The translations under genes were made by a program, and so were the position numbers. The notes beneath the pieces were generated by a model. It searched no databases and was not told where the DNA came from. It worked only from the letters and a program-made list of their open reading frames with translations. 31,674 bases of DNA. Source: an uncultured Clostridiaceae bacterium. GTDB lineage: Bacteria; Bacillota; Clostridia; Lachnospirales; Lachnospiraceae. Of this stretch, positions 7,020-14,874 are shown piece by piece. Location of the stretch: assembly GCA_958441075.1 (NCBI GenBank), contig CAUCBQ010000007.1, positions 1 to 31,674 of the forward strand. The letters run 5' to 3'. How positions within the stretch are numbered: the stretch's first letter is position 1; each line of letters begins with the position of its first letter.

Positions 7020-8557
7020 TGGAGGAGCGCAGATTTTCCTACAGACGCCTTATGATAACCACCTTTATTATTTCCGGCTGCTCCATTATTTATGAGCTGC
7101 TTATAAGCTCTGTAAGCTCCTATCTGCTGGGGGACAGTATTGCCCAGTTTTCCATTACCATCGGACTTTATATGTGCGCTATGGGGCTGGGGTCCTATCT
7201 GTCCAAATATGTGAGAAAAGAGCTTTTCGACTGGTTTATCTTTGTGGAGATCGGGGTGGGGATTTTGGGAGGCACCAGTTCCCTGCTCCTGTTTATGGCT
7301 AATATTTATCTGCAGTCCTATGAGCTTGTGATGTATCTGGAAATTATCCTGATCGGTATTCTGGTAGGGCTTGAGATTCCCCTTCTGACCCGGATCATAG
7401 AGGAAAATGCAGACAACCTCAGAATTACGTTGTCCAGCATATTCAGCTTTGATTATATCGGAGGGCTGGTTGGTTCCATTGCCTTTCCTCTTCTTCTTTT
7501 GCCGCAGCTGGGGTATTTTTCCACGGCTTTTTTAGTGGGAGGACTGAATCTGGGAGTTTCTCTTTTTATCCTTTTTTCCTATCGGGGTTATATACGGAGA
7601 TTTTCTCTTTGGAGGCTGATAAGTACATTGGCAGCTGTTTTTATGATCTGGGGAATGCTGTTTTCCGGGCAGGCGGCCTCATCCATTGAACAGGGGCTTT
7701 ACAGAGACCGGGTCATTCTTTCTGAGCAGACGCCCTATCAGAAGGTGGTAGTTACAAAGCACAGGGATGATTTAAGGCTGTTTATCAATGGAAATATTCA
7801 GTTTTCGTCCAGAGATGAATACAGATACCATGAGGCTCTGGTTCATGTCCCCATGGCTGCGGCAGCAGACCGGAGAAATGTACTGGTATTAGGGGGCGGT
7901 GACGGACTTGCAGTGCGGGAGATTTTAAAGTATCCGGATACAGAGAAGATTGTTCTGGTAGATCTGGACCCGGAAATGATAGAGCTGTGCAGGACAAACA
8001 GGGATATAAGAGAGCTGAATCAGGGATCATTGGACAATCCCAGGCTTAAAATCTGCACTGAAGATGCATACGGCTATCTGGAAGATAATTATAAGGATAA
8101 AGAGGGGATTCGGTTTGATGTGATCATAGCAGATCTGCCTGACCCTAATAGCGAGACTTTAAATAAGCTTTATACGGATTTGTTTTACAGGCTGTGCCGG
8201 AATAACCTTACGGATCATGGGGTGCTGGCGGTTCAGTCTACAAGTCCCTACTATGCCCCGGACGCCTACTGGTGCATCAACAGGACGGTAGCCCGGGAAT
8301 TTCCGTTTGTATATCCCTATCATGTACAGGTGCCTTCGTTTGGGGACTGGGGCTTTCAGCTGGCTTCCTGCAATCCTGTGGATACAGAGACATTAAAGCC
8401 ATTGCAGGAAGGAAAGTTTTTAAATGCCTCCAGTCTGCCGGGGATGTTTTTGTTTGCAGGGGATGAGATGCCCCGAAGAGAGCAGCTGGCAGCCAATACG
8501 CTGTCAGAGCCAAAGCTTCTGCAGTATTATCTGGAGGCGGAGAGAAGCTGGGATTAG
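7019..8557 (+). CDS. Spermidine synthase domain on a multi-pass membrane domain
   Basis: A 512-residue protein with two parts. Residues about 10-215 contain roughly seven hydrophobic helices. Residues about 225-480 form a spermidine-synthase-type aminopropyltransferase: GGGDG (292-296), the acidic LVDLDPE (313-319), ED at 348-349 and the substrate loop ADLPDPNSETLNKLY (371-385), whose Asp pair matches the catalytic DxxDP of SpeE. The soluble enzyme normally is about 280-300 residues, so the extra half anchors it in the membrane. It is co-transcribed with speD, which supplies its donor, and with two membrane proteins of unknown role. The acceptor could be putrescine, but a membrane or protein-linked amine is possible. 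Methylthioadenosine by-product would be cleared by MtnN (18455). Confidence 0.88.
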   Translation: MEERRFSYRRLMITTFIISGCSIIYELLISSVSSYLLGDSIAQFSITIGLYMCAMGLGSYLSKYVRKELFDWFIFVEIGVGILGGTSSLLLFMANIYLQSYELVMYLEIILIGILVGLEIPLLTRIIEENADNLRITLSSIFSFDYIGGLVGSIAFPLLLLPQLGYFSTAFLVGGLNLGVSLFILFSYRGYIRRFSLWRLISTLAAVFMIWGMLFSGQAASSIEQGLYRDRVILSEQTPYQKVVVTKHRDDLRLFINGNIQFSSRDEYRYHEALVHVPMAAAADRRNVLVLGGGDGLAVREILKYPDTEKIVLVDLDPEMIELCRTNRDIRELNQGSLDNPRLKICTEDAYGYLEDNYKDKEGIRFDVIIADLPDPNSETLNKLYTDLFYRLCRNNLTDHGVLAVQSTSPYYAPDAYWCINRTVAREFPFVYPYHVQVPSFGDWGFQLASCNPVDTETLKPLQEGKFLNASSLPGMFLFAGDEMPRREQLAANTLSEPKLLQYYLEAERSWD

Positions 8558-8563
8558 TTTATC

Positions 8564-9442
8564 CTATGCTTCAAAGCATACATTTCCCTGCATCCATACC
8601 TGGCCCTTAAAACGGCGTCCGGGAGCAGGCTCGCCTAAAAGATCAGCAGCGTTGATTGCAGCTGTAAAAAGCAGATCATTGCATTCCAGTCCTAAAAGAA
8701 AGATTTCTTCTCCGGTAATGCGGTTGGTTCTGCGGTCTACGGATAAAATAGTTCCGATGACAGAATACTGGTCGCATTCAATGCCGGAGGGCATAAAGCA
8801 GGTATCTACAATGGAATAAATATCTTCTCTTGCCACACGGCGTGATACAGAGGAGAAAAGATCAATATCTTCTACGGTCAGTGTTTCGATGGCTTCTTCA
8901 TCCCCCCGTTTGGCGGCTTCGATGAGATGGCTGCGTTTGCTGGCCGCTTTTTTTCGGTCCTCAGTCTGTTTTGGGGTCTTCTGAACCGGAAGAAGAATTT
9001 TGCCCTGAATGGACAGAGCTGAGAGAGAAGCGCTCTTTGGAAGGACCGGCTGGCTGCTCTGAAGGCGCAGGCGGTATTCCATAGAATTTTCCATATAAAA
9101 AATCAGGGAAATCCCCACCCGGTATTCATCCAGGAGACCTGCAAAGGTTTCACGTTCCGTATGACGCTGGATGGAACAGTCTGCGGTGGATGTAACCTGG
9201 CTGCTTTCTACATATGGGAAATAATATTCCTGCTTGAAGATTCCTTTTTGGCTTAAACGTCCTGCAATTGCAACTCCCATGCCGGGAGCCGTCTGAGCCC
9301 GCAGTTCACAGAACATTTCACCGTCGGCTTCCTTTAAAATATCAGACCTGGAAGCGTCTTTGGCAAGCTTTTTTAAAAGCTTATCCAAATCCTGACGGGA
9401 GGTATACTGACTGAACCCAAGGGTTCGCATATATTTGTGCAT
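8564..9442 (-). CDS. DUF3881 family protein
   Basis: A 292-residue cytosolic protein beginning MHKYMRTLGFSQYTSRQDLDKLL, the start pattern of DUF3881 proteins known mainly from Lachnospiraceae. The start at 9442 is preferred over 9469 because GAAGGTG lies six bases before it. The middle (about 55-155) looks beta-rich; a charged stretch at about 155-185 leads to a C-terminal part with IDLFSSVSRRV, a CFMPSGIECDQYSVIGTI segment and LECNDLLFTAAIN. No enzyme motif, membrane segment or signal peptide is visible. It faces the spermidine synthase gene with only six bases between the stops and stands alone on its strand. Function unknown; its presence mainly helps place the organism. Confidence 0.75.
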   Translation of the reverse strand: MHKYMRTLGFSQYTSRQDLDKLLKKLAKDASRSDILKEADGEMFCELRAQTAPGMGVAIAGRLSQKGIFKQEYYFPYVESSQVTSTADCSIQRHTERETFAGLLDEYRVGISLIFYMENSMEYRLRLQSSQPVLPKSASLSALSIQGKILLPVQKTPKQTEDRKKAASKRSHLIEAAKRGDEEAIETLTVEDIDLFSSVSRRVAREDIYSIVDTCFMPSGIECDQYSVIGTILSVDRRTNRITGEEIFLLGLECNDLLFTAAINAADLLGEPAPGRRFKGQVWMQGNVCFEA

Positions 9443-9538
9443 GATGTCACCTTCTTTCTGAAAAACCATTCAGCCCATTATAGCTTACTTTTATAGAGAT
9501 TACCAGTGTTTTTTTCGGGTAAGCTCCGGGATGCCGTA

Positions 9539-9567
9539 TTGACAGCCCATGTTAAGATAATAAATAT
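9539..9567 (+). promoter_or_regulatory. Candidate promoter of the nrd genes
   Basis: A perfect TTGACA (9539-9544) lies about 50 bases before the first nrd gene, but the sequence 17 bases further (AAATAT, 9562-9567) is a poor -10 box. Just upstream, arms AGCTTAC (9482-9488) and GTAAGCT (9519-9525) form a loose inverted repeat. No clear NrdR box was found. Confidence 0.3.
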
Positions 9568-9594
9568 GACATTAAAAAATGGAAAGGAAGACCC

Positions 9595-10638
9595 ATGGAT
9601 CAGCTTACGAAAAAGCCGCTTTTTAATCCCCAGGGAGATACCAGTCTTAATGCAAGACGCATGATTGGGGGAAATACCACAAATTTGAACGATTTTAATA
9701 ATATGCGTTATACCTGGGTTAAGGACTGGTACCGTCAGGCCATGAATAATTTCTGGATTCCAGAGGAGATCAGTTTGGGACAGGATAAAAAGGATTATCC
9801 GGAGCTGGCCCCCGCTGAACGGGCCGCCTATGATAAGATTCTGAGCTTTCTGGTGTTTTTGGACTCTATTCAGACAGCCAATCTTCCCAATATCGGGGAA
9901 TATATTACTGCAAATGAGATTAATCTCTGTCTGAATATACAGACCTTTCAGGAGTGTATTCACAGCCAGAGCTACAGCTATATGCTGGATACGATCTGCA
10001 GTCCTGTAGAGCGTGACGCCATTTTGTACCAGTGGAAGACGGATGAGCATCTTTTAAGACGCAATACCTTTATTGGGGAATGCTATAATGGATTTCAGGA
10101 AAATAAAAGTCCCAAGGCCTTTTTGCGCGTCCTTATGGCAAATTATATTCTGGAAGGAATCTATTTTTATTCCGGATTTATGTTCTTTTATAATTTAAGC
10201 CGCAATGGAAAGATGCCCGGCTCGGCTCAGGAGATCCGTTATATTAACAGGGATGAAAATACTCATCTGTGGCTGTTCAGAAACATAATCCGGGAATTAA
10301 AGCAGGAGCGTCTGGAGCTGTTTACAGATGAAAACGTGAAAATGATGAAGGAGCTTCTGATGGAAGGTGTCCGTCAGGAAATTTTATGGGGCGAATATGT
10401 GATTGGAGACCGGATTTCCGGTCTGACAGCAGGGATGATCCGGGATTATATTTATTATCTGGGAAATCTCCGTTGGGTAAGTCTGGGCTTTGAACCTGTC
10501 TATGAAGGCTTTGAAAAGGAACCTGAAAATATGGCCTGGGTCAGCCAGTATTCCAATGCAAATCTGGTAAAGACCGATTTTTTTGAAGCCCGCAGTACCG
10601 CCTATGCCAAGAGCACGGCTCTGATTGATGATTTATAA
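9595..10638 (+). CDS. nrdB: Class I ribonucleotide reductase, beta subunit
   Basis: Ferritin-like radical subunit that activates the alpha subunit for reducing ribonucleotides to deoxyribonucleotides. All six expected metal ligands can be placed: Asp90, Glu120, His123 (in QECIHSQSYSY), Glu187 (YILEGIYFY), Glu221 and His224 (DENTHLWLF). Tyr127 occupies the position of the E. coli radical Tyr122, so it is a tyrosyl-radical type (Ia/Ib-like), not a Phe-substituted Ic form. At 347 residues it is slightly shorter than E. coli NrdB. The ATG follows AAAGGAAG. The alpha gene follows after 39 bases with no terminator, so they form an operon. No nrdI or nrdH is adjacent, which argues against a standard NrdEF locus. 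Confidence 0.93.
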   Translation: MDQLTKKPLFNPQGDTSLNARRMIGGNTTNLNDFNNMRYTWVKDWYRQAMNNFWIPEEISLGQDKKDYPELAPAERAAYDKILSFLVFLDSIQTANLPNIGEYITANEINLCLNIQTFQECIHSQSYSYMLDTICSPVERDAILYQWKTDEHLLRRNTFIGECYNGFQENKSPKAFLRVLMANYILEGIYFYSGFMFFYNLSRNGKMPGSAQEIRYINRDENTHLWLFRNIIRELKQERLELFTDENVKMMKELLMEGVRQEILWGEYVIGDRISGLTAGMIRDYIYYLGNLRWVSLGFEPVYEGFEKEPENMAWVSQYSNANLVKTDFFEARSTAYAKSTALIDDL

Positions 10639-10677
10639 ATAACCGGTTTTTGAAGATAAAAGAAAAGGATATGATAT

Positions 10678-12927
10678 ATGGAAATGATAATAAGGATGTT
10701 TAAGGGGGATACAGAGCTTCGGGAACTTTTAAGAACGGTATTAGAAGGAATACGCTCTGATTTTAAGGATGAACGGTACAGTATTGAGCTTCTGGCAGAA
10801 AAATTCCACAGCTTTGCCAAGTCCGGAATGGGGGAGCAGGACCTGTGGGCTGCTCTGGTAAAGGCAGCAGTGGAGCTTACCAGCGCCCAGTCTCCCGGAT
10901 GGGAATTCATAGCGGCCAGACTTTTGGGAGCATCCTTTAAACGGGAGCTGTCAGGGCGGCTTAAATTACTGGGAATCACAGATTTTTACAGCAAGCTCTG
11001 TTATCTGACAGAGGAAAAACTCTATGGGAATTATATTTTAGAGCATTACACAAAGGAGGAGATACAGGAGGCGGAGGGATTTCTGTGCCCGGAGAGGGAT
11101 CACCTGTTTACCTTCTCCGGACTGGATCTGCTCCTTAAGCGCTATGTGATACACAGCCGCAGTCTGGAGCCTTTAGAAACGCCTCAGGAGATGTTTTTAG
11201 GCATTGCTCTTCATCTGGCTATGAAAGAGGAAAAAGACCGCCTGTGCTGGGTGAGAAGATTCTACGATATGCTCAGCCGGATGTATGTAACCATGGCTAC
11301 CCCCACGCTTTCCAATGCAAGAAAGCCCTATCACCAGCTGTCTAGCTGTTTTATTGATACAGTTCCCGACAGCCTGGAGGGAATTTACAGAAGTATTGAC
11401 AATTTCGCTCGTGTCAGCAAATTCGGCGGAGGAATGGGACTGTATTTCGGAAAGGTGCGCGCAGCCGGAAGCAGTATCCGGGGCTTTGAAGGTGCTGCCG
11501 GAGGAGTGATTCGCTGGATTCGGCTGGTCAATGATACGGCAGTAGCCGTAGATCAGCTGGGAATGCGTCAGGGAGCGGCTGCCGTGTATCTGGACGCATG
11601 GCATAAGGATTTGCCGGAATTTTTGCAGCTTCGCACGAATAATGGTGATGACAGAATGAAAGCCCATGATATTTTTCCGGCGGTATGTTATCCGGATCGG
11701 TTCTGGCGGCTGGCAAAGGAAAATCTGGATGCGCCCTGGCATCTGTTCTGCCCTCATGAGATTCATGAAGTAAAAGGTTATTTTCTGGAGGATTATTTCG
11801 GAGAAGAATGGGAAACCCGCTATGAGGAATGTGTGGCAGATTCACGTTTAAGCCGCCGGACTGTGACCGTAAAGGAGCTGGTACGGCTGATTATAAAGTC
11901 TGCGGTGGAAACAGGAACTCCCTTTGCATTTAACAGGGATATTGTAAACAGGGCCAATCCAAACAGTCACAGAGGAATGATTTACTGTTCTAATCTCTGC
12001 ACGGAAATTGCGCAGAATATGTCGCCTATGGAAACCGTCAGCCAGACTGTAGAGACAGAGGACGGTGATCCTGTAGTTGTTGCAAGAGTACGTCCGGGTG
12101 ATTTTGTGGTATGTAATCTGGCAAGCCTTTCTTTGGGAAATATTCCTTTGGAGGAGGACGGTGTTTTAGAGGATACGGTGCGGACCGCAGTACGGGCGTT
12201 AGATAATGTAATCGGTCTTAATTTTTATCCTCTCCCCTATGCAGAGCTTACAAACAGTGCATACAGAAGCATTGGCCTGGGTGTTTCCGGATATCACCAT
12301 ATGCTGGCAAAACGGAGAATCAAATGGGAAAGTCAGGAGCACCTGCGGTTTGTGGATCGGCTCTTTGAACAGATCAGTCAGGCAGCTGTTGAGGCCAGCG
12401 CAGATCTGGCAGAGGAGAAGGGAAGCTATCCGCTGTTTGAGGGCAGCGGCTGGCAGACAGGAACTTATTTTTCCAGACGGGGATATACAGGCAGCCGGTG
12501 GAGGAGGATTGCCGAAAAGGCAGCCAGAGGAATGCGTAATGCCTATCTTTTAGCTATTGCTCCTACCAGTTCTACCAGCATTCTTTCAGGAACTACAGCC
12601 GGTATTGATCCCATTATGCACCGTTTCTATCTGGAAGAGAAGAAGGGAGCCATGCTTCCAAGGGTGGCTCCGGAGCTGACGCCCGAATCCTACTGGTATT
12701 ATAAAAATGCCCACCTGTTAGATCAGACCTGGAGCATAAAGGCATGCGGTGTCCGCCAGCGTCATATCGACCAGGCTCAGAGCATGAACCTGTATATTAC
12801 CAACAGCTATACCTTCCGCAGGGTTTTAAACCTGTATATTCAGGCCTGGGAGCAGGGGGTAAAGACCATTTACTATGTCCGATCCAAGTCTCTGGAAGTA
12901 GAGGAGTGTGAGAGCTGCTCTTCATAA
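10678..12927 (+). CDS. nrdA: Class I ribonucleotide reductase, alpha subunit
   Basis: Catalytic subunit of ribonucleotide reductase, 749 residues. The active-site cysteines are visible: Cys224 (LSSCFID) and Cys479 (VVCNLASLSLGN) form the redox pair, and Cys441 in NLCTEI is the thiyl-radical cysteine with Asn439 and Glu443. Tyr732-Tyr733 (KTIYYVRS) match the radical-transfer pair of E. coli Tyr730/731, and the C-terminal ECESC holds the shuttle pair Cys744 and Cys747. The N-terminus keeps a helical segment resembling the second half of an ATP-cone, but the VxKRDG start of a functional cone is replaced by MEMIIRMFKGDTE, so dATP control at this site is doubtful. It is encoded directly after nrdB and ends before a convergent terminator. 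Confidence 0.93.
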   Translation: MEMIIRMFKGDTELRELLRTVLEGIRSDFKDERYSIELLAEKFHSFAKSGMGEQDLWAALVKAAVELTSAQSPGWEFIAARLLGASFKRELSGRLKLLGITDFYSKLCYLTEEKLYGNYILEHYTKEEIQEAEGFLCPERDHLFTFSGLDLLLKRYVIHSRSLEPLETPQEMFLGIALHLAMKEEKDRLCWVRRFYDMLSRMYVTMATPTLSNARKPYHQLSSCFIDTVPDSLEGIYRSIDNFARVSKFGGGMGLYFGKVRAAGSSIRGFEGAAGGVIRWIRLVNDTAVAVDQLGMRQGAAAVYLDAWHKDLPEFLQLRTNNGDDRMKAHDIFPAVCYPDRFWRLAKENLDAPWHLFCPHEIHEVKGYFLEDYFGEEWETRYEECVADSRLSRRTVTVKELVRLIIKSAVETGTPFAFNRDIVNRANPNSHRGMIYCSNLCTEIAQNMSPMETVSQTVETEDGDPVVVARVRPGDFVVCNLASLSLGNIPLEEDGVLEDTVRTAVRALDNVIGLNFYPLPYAELTNSAYRSIGLGVSGYHHMLAKRRIKWESQEHLRFVDRLFEQISQAAVEASADLAEEKGSYPLFEGSGWQTGTYFSRRGYTGSRWRRIAEKAARGMRNAYLLAIAPTSSTSILSGTTAGIDPIMHRFYLEEKKGAMLPRVAPELTPESYWYYKNAHLLDQTWSIKACGVRQRHIDQAQSMNLYITNSYTFRRVLNLYIQAWEQGVKTIYYVRSKSLEVEECESCSS

Positions 12928-12952
12928 CAAAATCATTTCGATTCTGTAAAAA

Positions 12953-12992
12953 ACAGCCGATTCCGGAAGTATATAAGCCCGGAACCGGCTGT
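12953..12992. terminator. Terminator between nrdA and pspC operon
   Basis: Arms ACAGCCG (12953-12959) plus TTCCGG (12961-12966) pair with CCGGAA (12979-12984) plus CGGCTGT (12986-12992), with one mismatch. On the minus strand it is followed by a run of T residues, so it mainly ends the padR-pspC operon; it can also stop nrdA transcripts. Confidence 0.8.
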
Positions 12993-12997
12993 ATCAT

Positions 12998-13195
12998 TTA
13001 GCGTATGTTATTATCTGCCGGTATGATAATCGCTGCAATCACATAGGCAGCGATTCCGGCGCCTGCGGTAACGCAGGTGAATATGGCCCAGGCCAGACGC
13101 ACAAGGGTCGGATCAATGTCAAAGTATTCTCCGATTCCTCCGCATACGCCGCTGAGCATACGGTTGGAAACAGAACGGTATAATCGTTTATTCAT
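12998..13195 (-). CDS. PspC domain protein
   Basis: A 65-residue protein that is essentially one PspC domain: KRLYRSVSNRMLSGVCGGIGEYFDIDPTLVRLAW followed by a hydrophobic segment (about 33-59) ending AAIIIPAD. PspC domains are membrane-associated parts of envelope-stress systems; in E. coli PspC works with PspB to relieve PspA inhibition. No pspA or pspB is nearby, which is usual in Firmicutes, where stand-alone short PspC proteins accompany DUF1700 and PadR genes. It has an AAAGGAGG ribosome site and is the last gene of a four-gene minus-strand operon. Family call is firm; role in envelope-stress response is inferred. Confidence 0.9.
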   Translation of the reverse strand: MNKRLYRSVSNRMLSGVCGGIGEYFDIDPTLVRLAWAIFTCVTAGAGIAAYVIAAIIIPADNNIR

Positions 13196-13243
13196 AGTCA
13201 GAAAGACCTCCTTTGTATTGAAATGTTAAATAAAGTTTTGGGC

Positions 13244-13405
13244 TCAGATGCAGTCATCCAGATGCTCCATAATCCGGTGAATCCGGTGGGGACGGAATCT
13301 GGGGTAGGCGGCGCCTCCCATGGCTGCTCCGCAGGCGGATAGAAACAGTCCGCTGAGAAGAAAAATCAGGCCTGCAATGATGCAGAAACGTATCAGTTTA
13401 TTCAT
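13244..13405 (-). CDS. Small predicted lipoprotein, 53 residues
   Basis: A short gene whose ATG (13405-13403) overlaps the stop of the DUF1700 gene in an ATGA arrangement and follows GGGAGGT. The product starts MNKLIRF, has a hydrophobic segment at about 6-23 and then LSAC, an acceptable lipobox with Cys25; the remainder is short, with a basic His/Arg stretch and an acidic end. A lipoprotein or a single-span membrane peptide both fit. It sits between DUF1700 and pspC and is probably co-translated with the former. I do not recognise a family. The overlap and ribosome site are the main evidence that it is real. Confidence 0.6.
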   Translation of the reverse strand: MNKLIRFCIIAGLIFLLSGLFLSACGAAMGGAAYPRFRPHRIHRIMEHLDDCI

Positions 13406-14172
13406 CTCTGTGACCTCCCTTTATGAAGCATTCCGCTGATCCAGTCTATAAGTCCGCATATGAGACGGGGAATCAGCTTACCGTAGAACAGGAGACATAG
13501 GGCTAGCAGAAGGAAGCCTGCTCCCAGGGCGGCCAGTCCCGTTCCGGCAGTGAAGATGCCCTGAATGGGGTGGATAAATAGAGATACAACCCCCAGAGGA
13601 AGGGCAAGAATTGCTGTAATAAAAGCCCCTCCGGTTAAAACTCCAAGGCTGATAAGAAGCAAAAAGGCGATGACTGCCAGGGCTGTTACCGTACCTGCGA
13701 TACTGCCTCCAATTCCCAGAAACAGAGGTGCTCCTACGATGAGAAGTATGATCCATAAAAGGAGCTTTAACAGACGGCTGGTTCGCGGGCCGGAACGGCT
13801 GGTCTGTGAACCGGAGCGGTTACGCTGTGGATCGGAGCGGTCAGTTTTATGGAAATCCTCCGACGCCTGAGAACCGTTTTCTGTCGGAACCGGATCTGGC
13901 ATTGTCAGCTCATAGCCCGGATCTTTAAAGCGGGAATTTTCATAGCCTCTGTCTGTAAATTCACCTGCCGCATCCGTGTTGCCGGAAAGACCGGTTCGGA
14001 TGATGGAAGCAATCCGTTCCGGACTTCCAAGCTCGTTTGTAATATCGGCATCAGATCCAAAGCCTGCTTCATCAAGATAGTTTTCGTAGTAGTCCAGAGC
14101 ATCCCTGCGCTCATCATCGCTGATATCCTGAAGCAGATAGGAAAGCTGTTTCATAAATTGTTCTCGATTCAA
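13402..14172 (-). CDS. DUF1700 family membrane protein
   Basis: The start is taken as TTG at 14172: AAGGAGG lies seven bases before it, it overlaps the padR stop as TTGA, and the product then begins NREQFMKQLSYLLQDISDDER, the normal DUF1700 N-terminus. This gives 256 residues. Residues about 1-65 form the helical DUF1700/HAAS-like module (RRDALDYYENYLDEAG, LGSPERIA). A polar, low-complexity linker (about 70-133) leads to four or so membrane helices (about 135-233). These proteins usually accompany PadR repressors and PspC-like genes and are thought to take part in envelope-stress regulation; the mechanism is unknown. It is coupled at both ends by stop-start overlaps with padR and the small lipoprotein gene. 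Confidence 0.87.
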   Translation of the reverse strand: MNREQFMKQLSYLLQDISDDERRDALDYYENYLDEAGFGSDADITNELGSPERIASIIRTGLSGNTDAAGEFTDRGYENSRFKDPGYELTMPDPVPTENGSQASEDFHKTDRSDPQRNRSGSQTSRSGPRTSRLLKLLLWIILLIVGAPLFLGIGGSIAGTVTALAVIAFLLLISLGVLTGGAFITAILALPLGVVSLFIHPIQGIFTAGTGLAALGAGFLLLALCLLFYGKLIPRLICGLIDWISGMLHKGRSQR

Positions 14173-14489
14173 GAATCCCCCTCCTTTATGATCTGGGAAA
14201 TCTTCTGGGAGTAGACCGCCCATTCTCTTCGGTAAAGCTGCAGCTGCAGCCGTCCCTGTTCTGTGAGCCGGTAATACCGGCGGTTTCTGCCGTCAATAGC
14301 CTGGTCATAGACCTCCAGACAGTCATCCTTCTGCAGACGCCGCAGTACCGGGTACAGAGTTGACTCGGATATGTCGAGGGCTTCACGGACCTGCTGTGTG
14401 ATCCGGTAGCCGTAGGTACCCTCCTTCTCCCGTGAGACGGCAGCCAGTACAATGGCATCCAGAAGGGCAGAGCCGGTGTTGAATACCAT
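14169..14489 (-). CDS. PadR family transcriptional regulator
   Basis: A 106-residue winged-helix regulator of the PadR family (short, s2-like class). The DNA-binding part reads GTYGYRITQQVREALDISESTLYPVLRRLQKDDCLEVY, with the typical YPVLRRL recognition helix, then the wing GRNRRYYRLTEQGRLQL and a C-terminal dimerisation helix. The start at 14489 is chosen because CGGAGGGG lies six bases upstream; longer in-frame ATGs have no such site. It is the first gene of the operon with DUF1700, a small lipoprotein and pspC, and likely represses its own promoter at a palindrome overlapping the -10 box. Effector unknown; in related operons cell-envelope stress or antimicrobials are suspected. Confidence 0.92.
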   Translation of the reverse strand: MVFNTGSALLDAIVLAAVSREKEGTYGYRITQQVREALDISESTLYPVLRRLQKDDCLEVYDQAIDGRNRRYYRLTEQGRLQLQLYRREWAVYSQKISQIIKEGDS

Positions 14490-14578
14490 AAGCATCCCCT
14501 CCGTGTGTCGGTAAAAGCGATGCTCCTGTCTGCCCGTCAGGCGGTCAGGACACATCGGCTGTTATGAATTGTTACAAC

Positions 14579-14610
14579 AATATTATATGGCGTATAATAT
14601 TATATGTCAA
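14579..14610 (-). promoter_or_regulatory. padR operon promoter with overlapping operator palindrome
   Basis: On the minus strand TTGACA (14605-14610) and TATAAT (14582-14587) are both perfect and separated by exactly 17 bases. A perfect inverted repeat with nine-base arms AATATTATA (14579-14587) and TATAATATT (14593-14601) around five bases covers the -10 box and spacer. A repressor bound here would block RNA polymerase; PadR autoregulation is the simplest inference. Confidence 0.8.
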
Positions 14611-14874
14611 TAAAAGAAAATCCAAAGAAAAAGGAGTGATTCGTTAGATTTTCTTAAGCTATTTTAGAAACTGTTTACCATGCGGTCAAACTTCGGACAC
14701 AATTGCAGGGTATACTTGGTACCATAAACAAGCAGTCAGAGCTTTTTACATAGAACACAGCAGCGTTTACCGCTGCGGTATAGATTATTAAGCCGGTGGG
14801 GTTGGCATATGGACAGCCTTACCGGCTCAAACCAATTTATGGGGAGATTTCTCTCCCCACAGTCTTTTATATTC
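14611..14874. other. Intergenic region without genes
   Basis: No coding sequence is supported; the longest minus-strand frame opening on ATG is a 16-codon piece. The DNA holds three short inverted repeats: CAGCG/CGCTG (14761-14775), AGCCGGT/ACCGGCT (14791-14797 and 14821-14827) and GGGGAGA/TCTCCCC (14841-14858). The latter two probably belong to the 3' end of the minus-strand peptidase transcript. Nothing else is recognised. Confidence 0.5.
14841..14858 (-). terminator. Terminator-like hairpin after the M16C peptidase gene
   Basis: A perfect seven-base-pair stem GGGGAGA/TCTCCCC with a four-base loop lies 17 bases beyond the stop codon. The following T-tract on the minus strand is poor (ATAAATTGGTTT), so termination may be helped by the second hairpin at 14791-14827. 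Confidence 0.5.

Noticed and set aside
8424..8819. Open frame of 131 codons on the plus strand running from the spermidine synthase end into the DUF3881 gene
   Set aside because: It is out of frame with the synthase and antisense to DUF3881, has no ribosome site and its translation has no recognisable features; both overlapped genes are well supported.
9443..9594. A riboswitch (cobalamin type) before the ribonucleotide reductase genes
   Set aside because: The gap is only about 150 bases and lacks the conserved boxes of such riboswitches.
11197..11766. Minus-strand open frame of 189 codons inside nrdA
   Set aside because: It lies wholly within a gene with all catalytic motifs intact and has no credible start signal; a shadow frame.
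13565..14214. Plus-strand open frames opposite the DUF1700 gene
   Set aside because: The minus-strand operon has overlapping starts and stops, ribosome sites and family motifs; the plus-strand frames have none.
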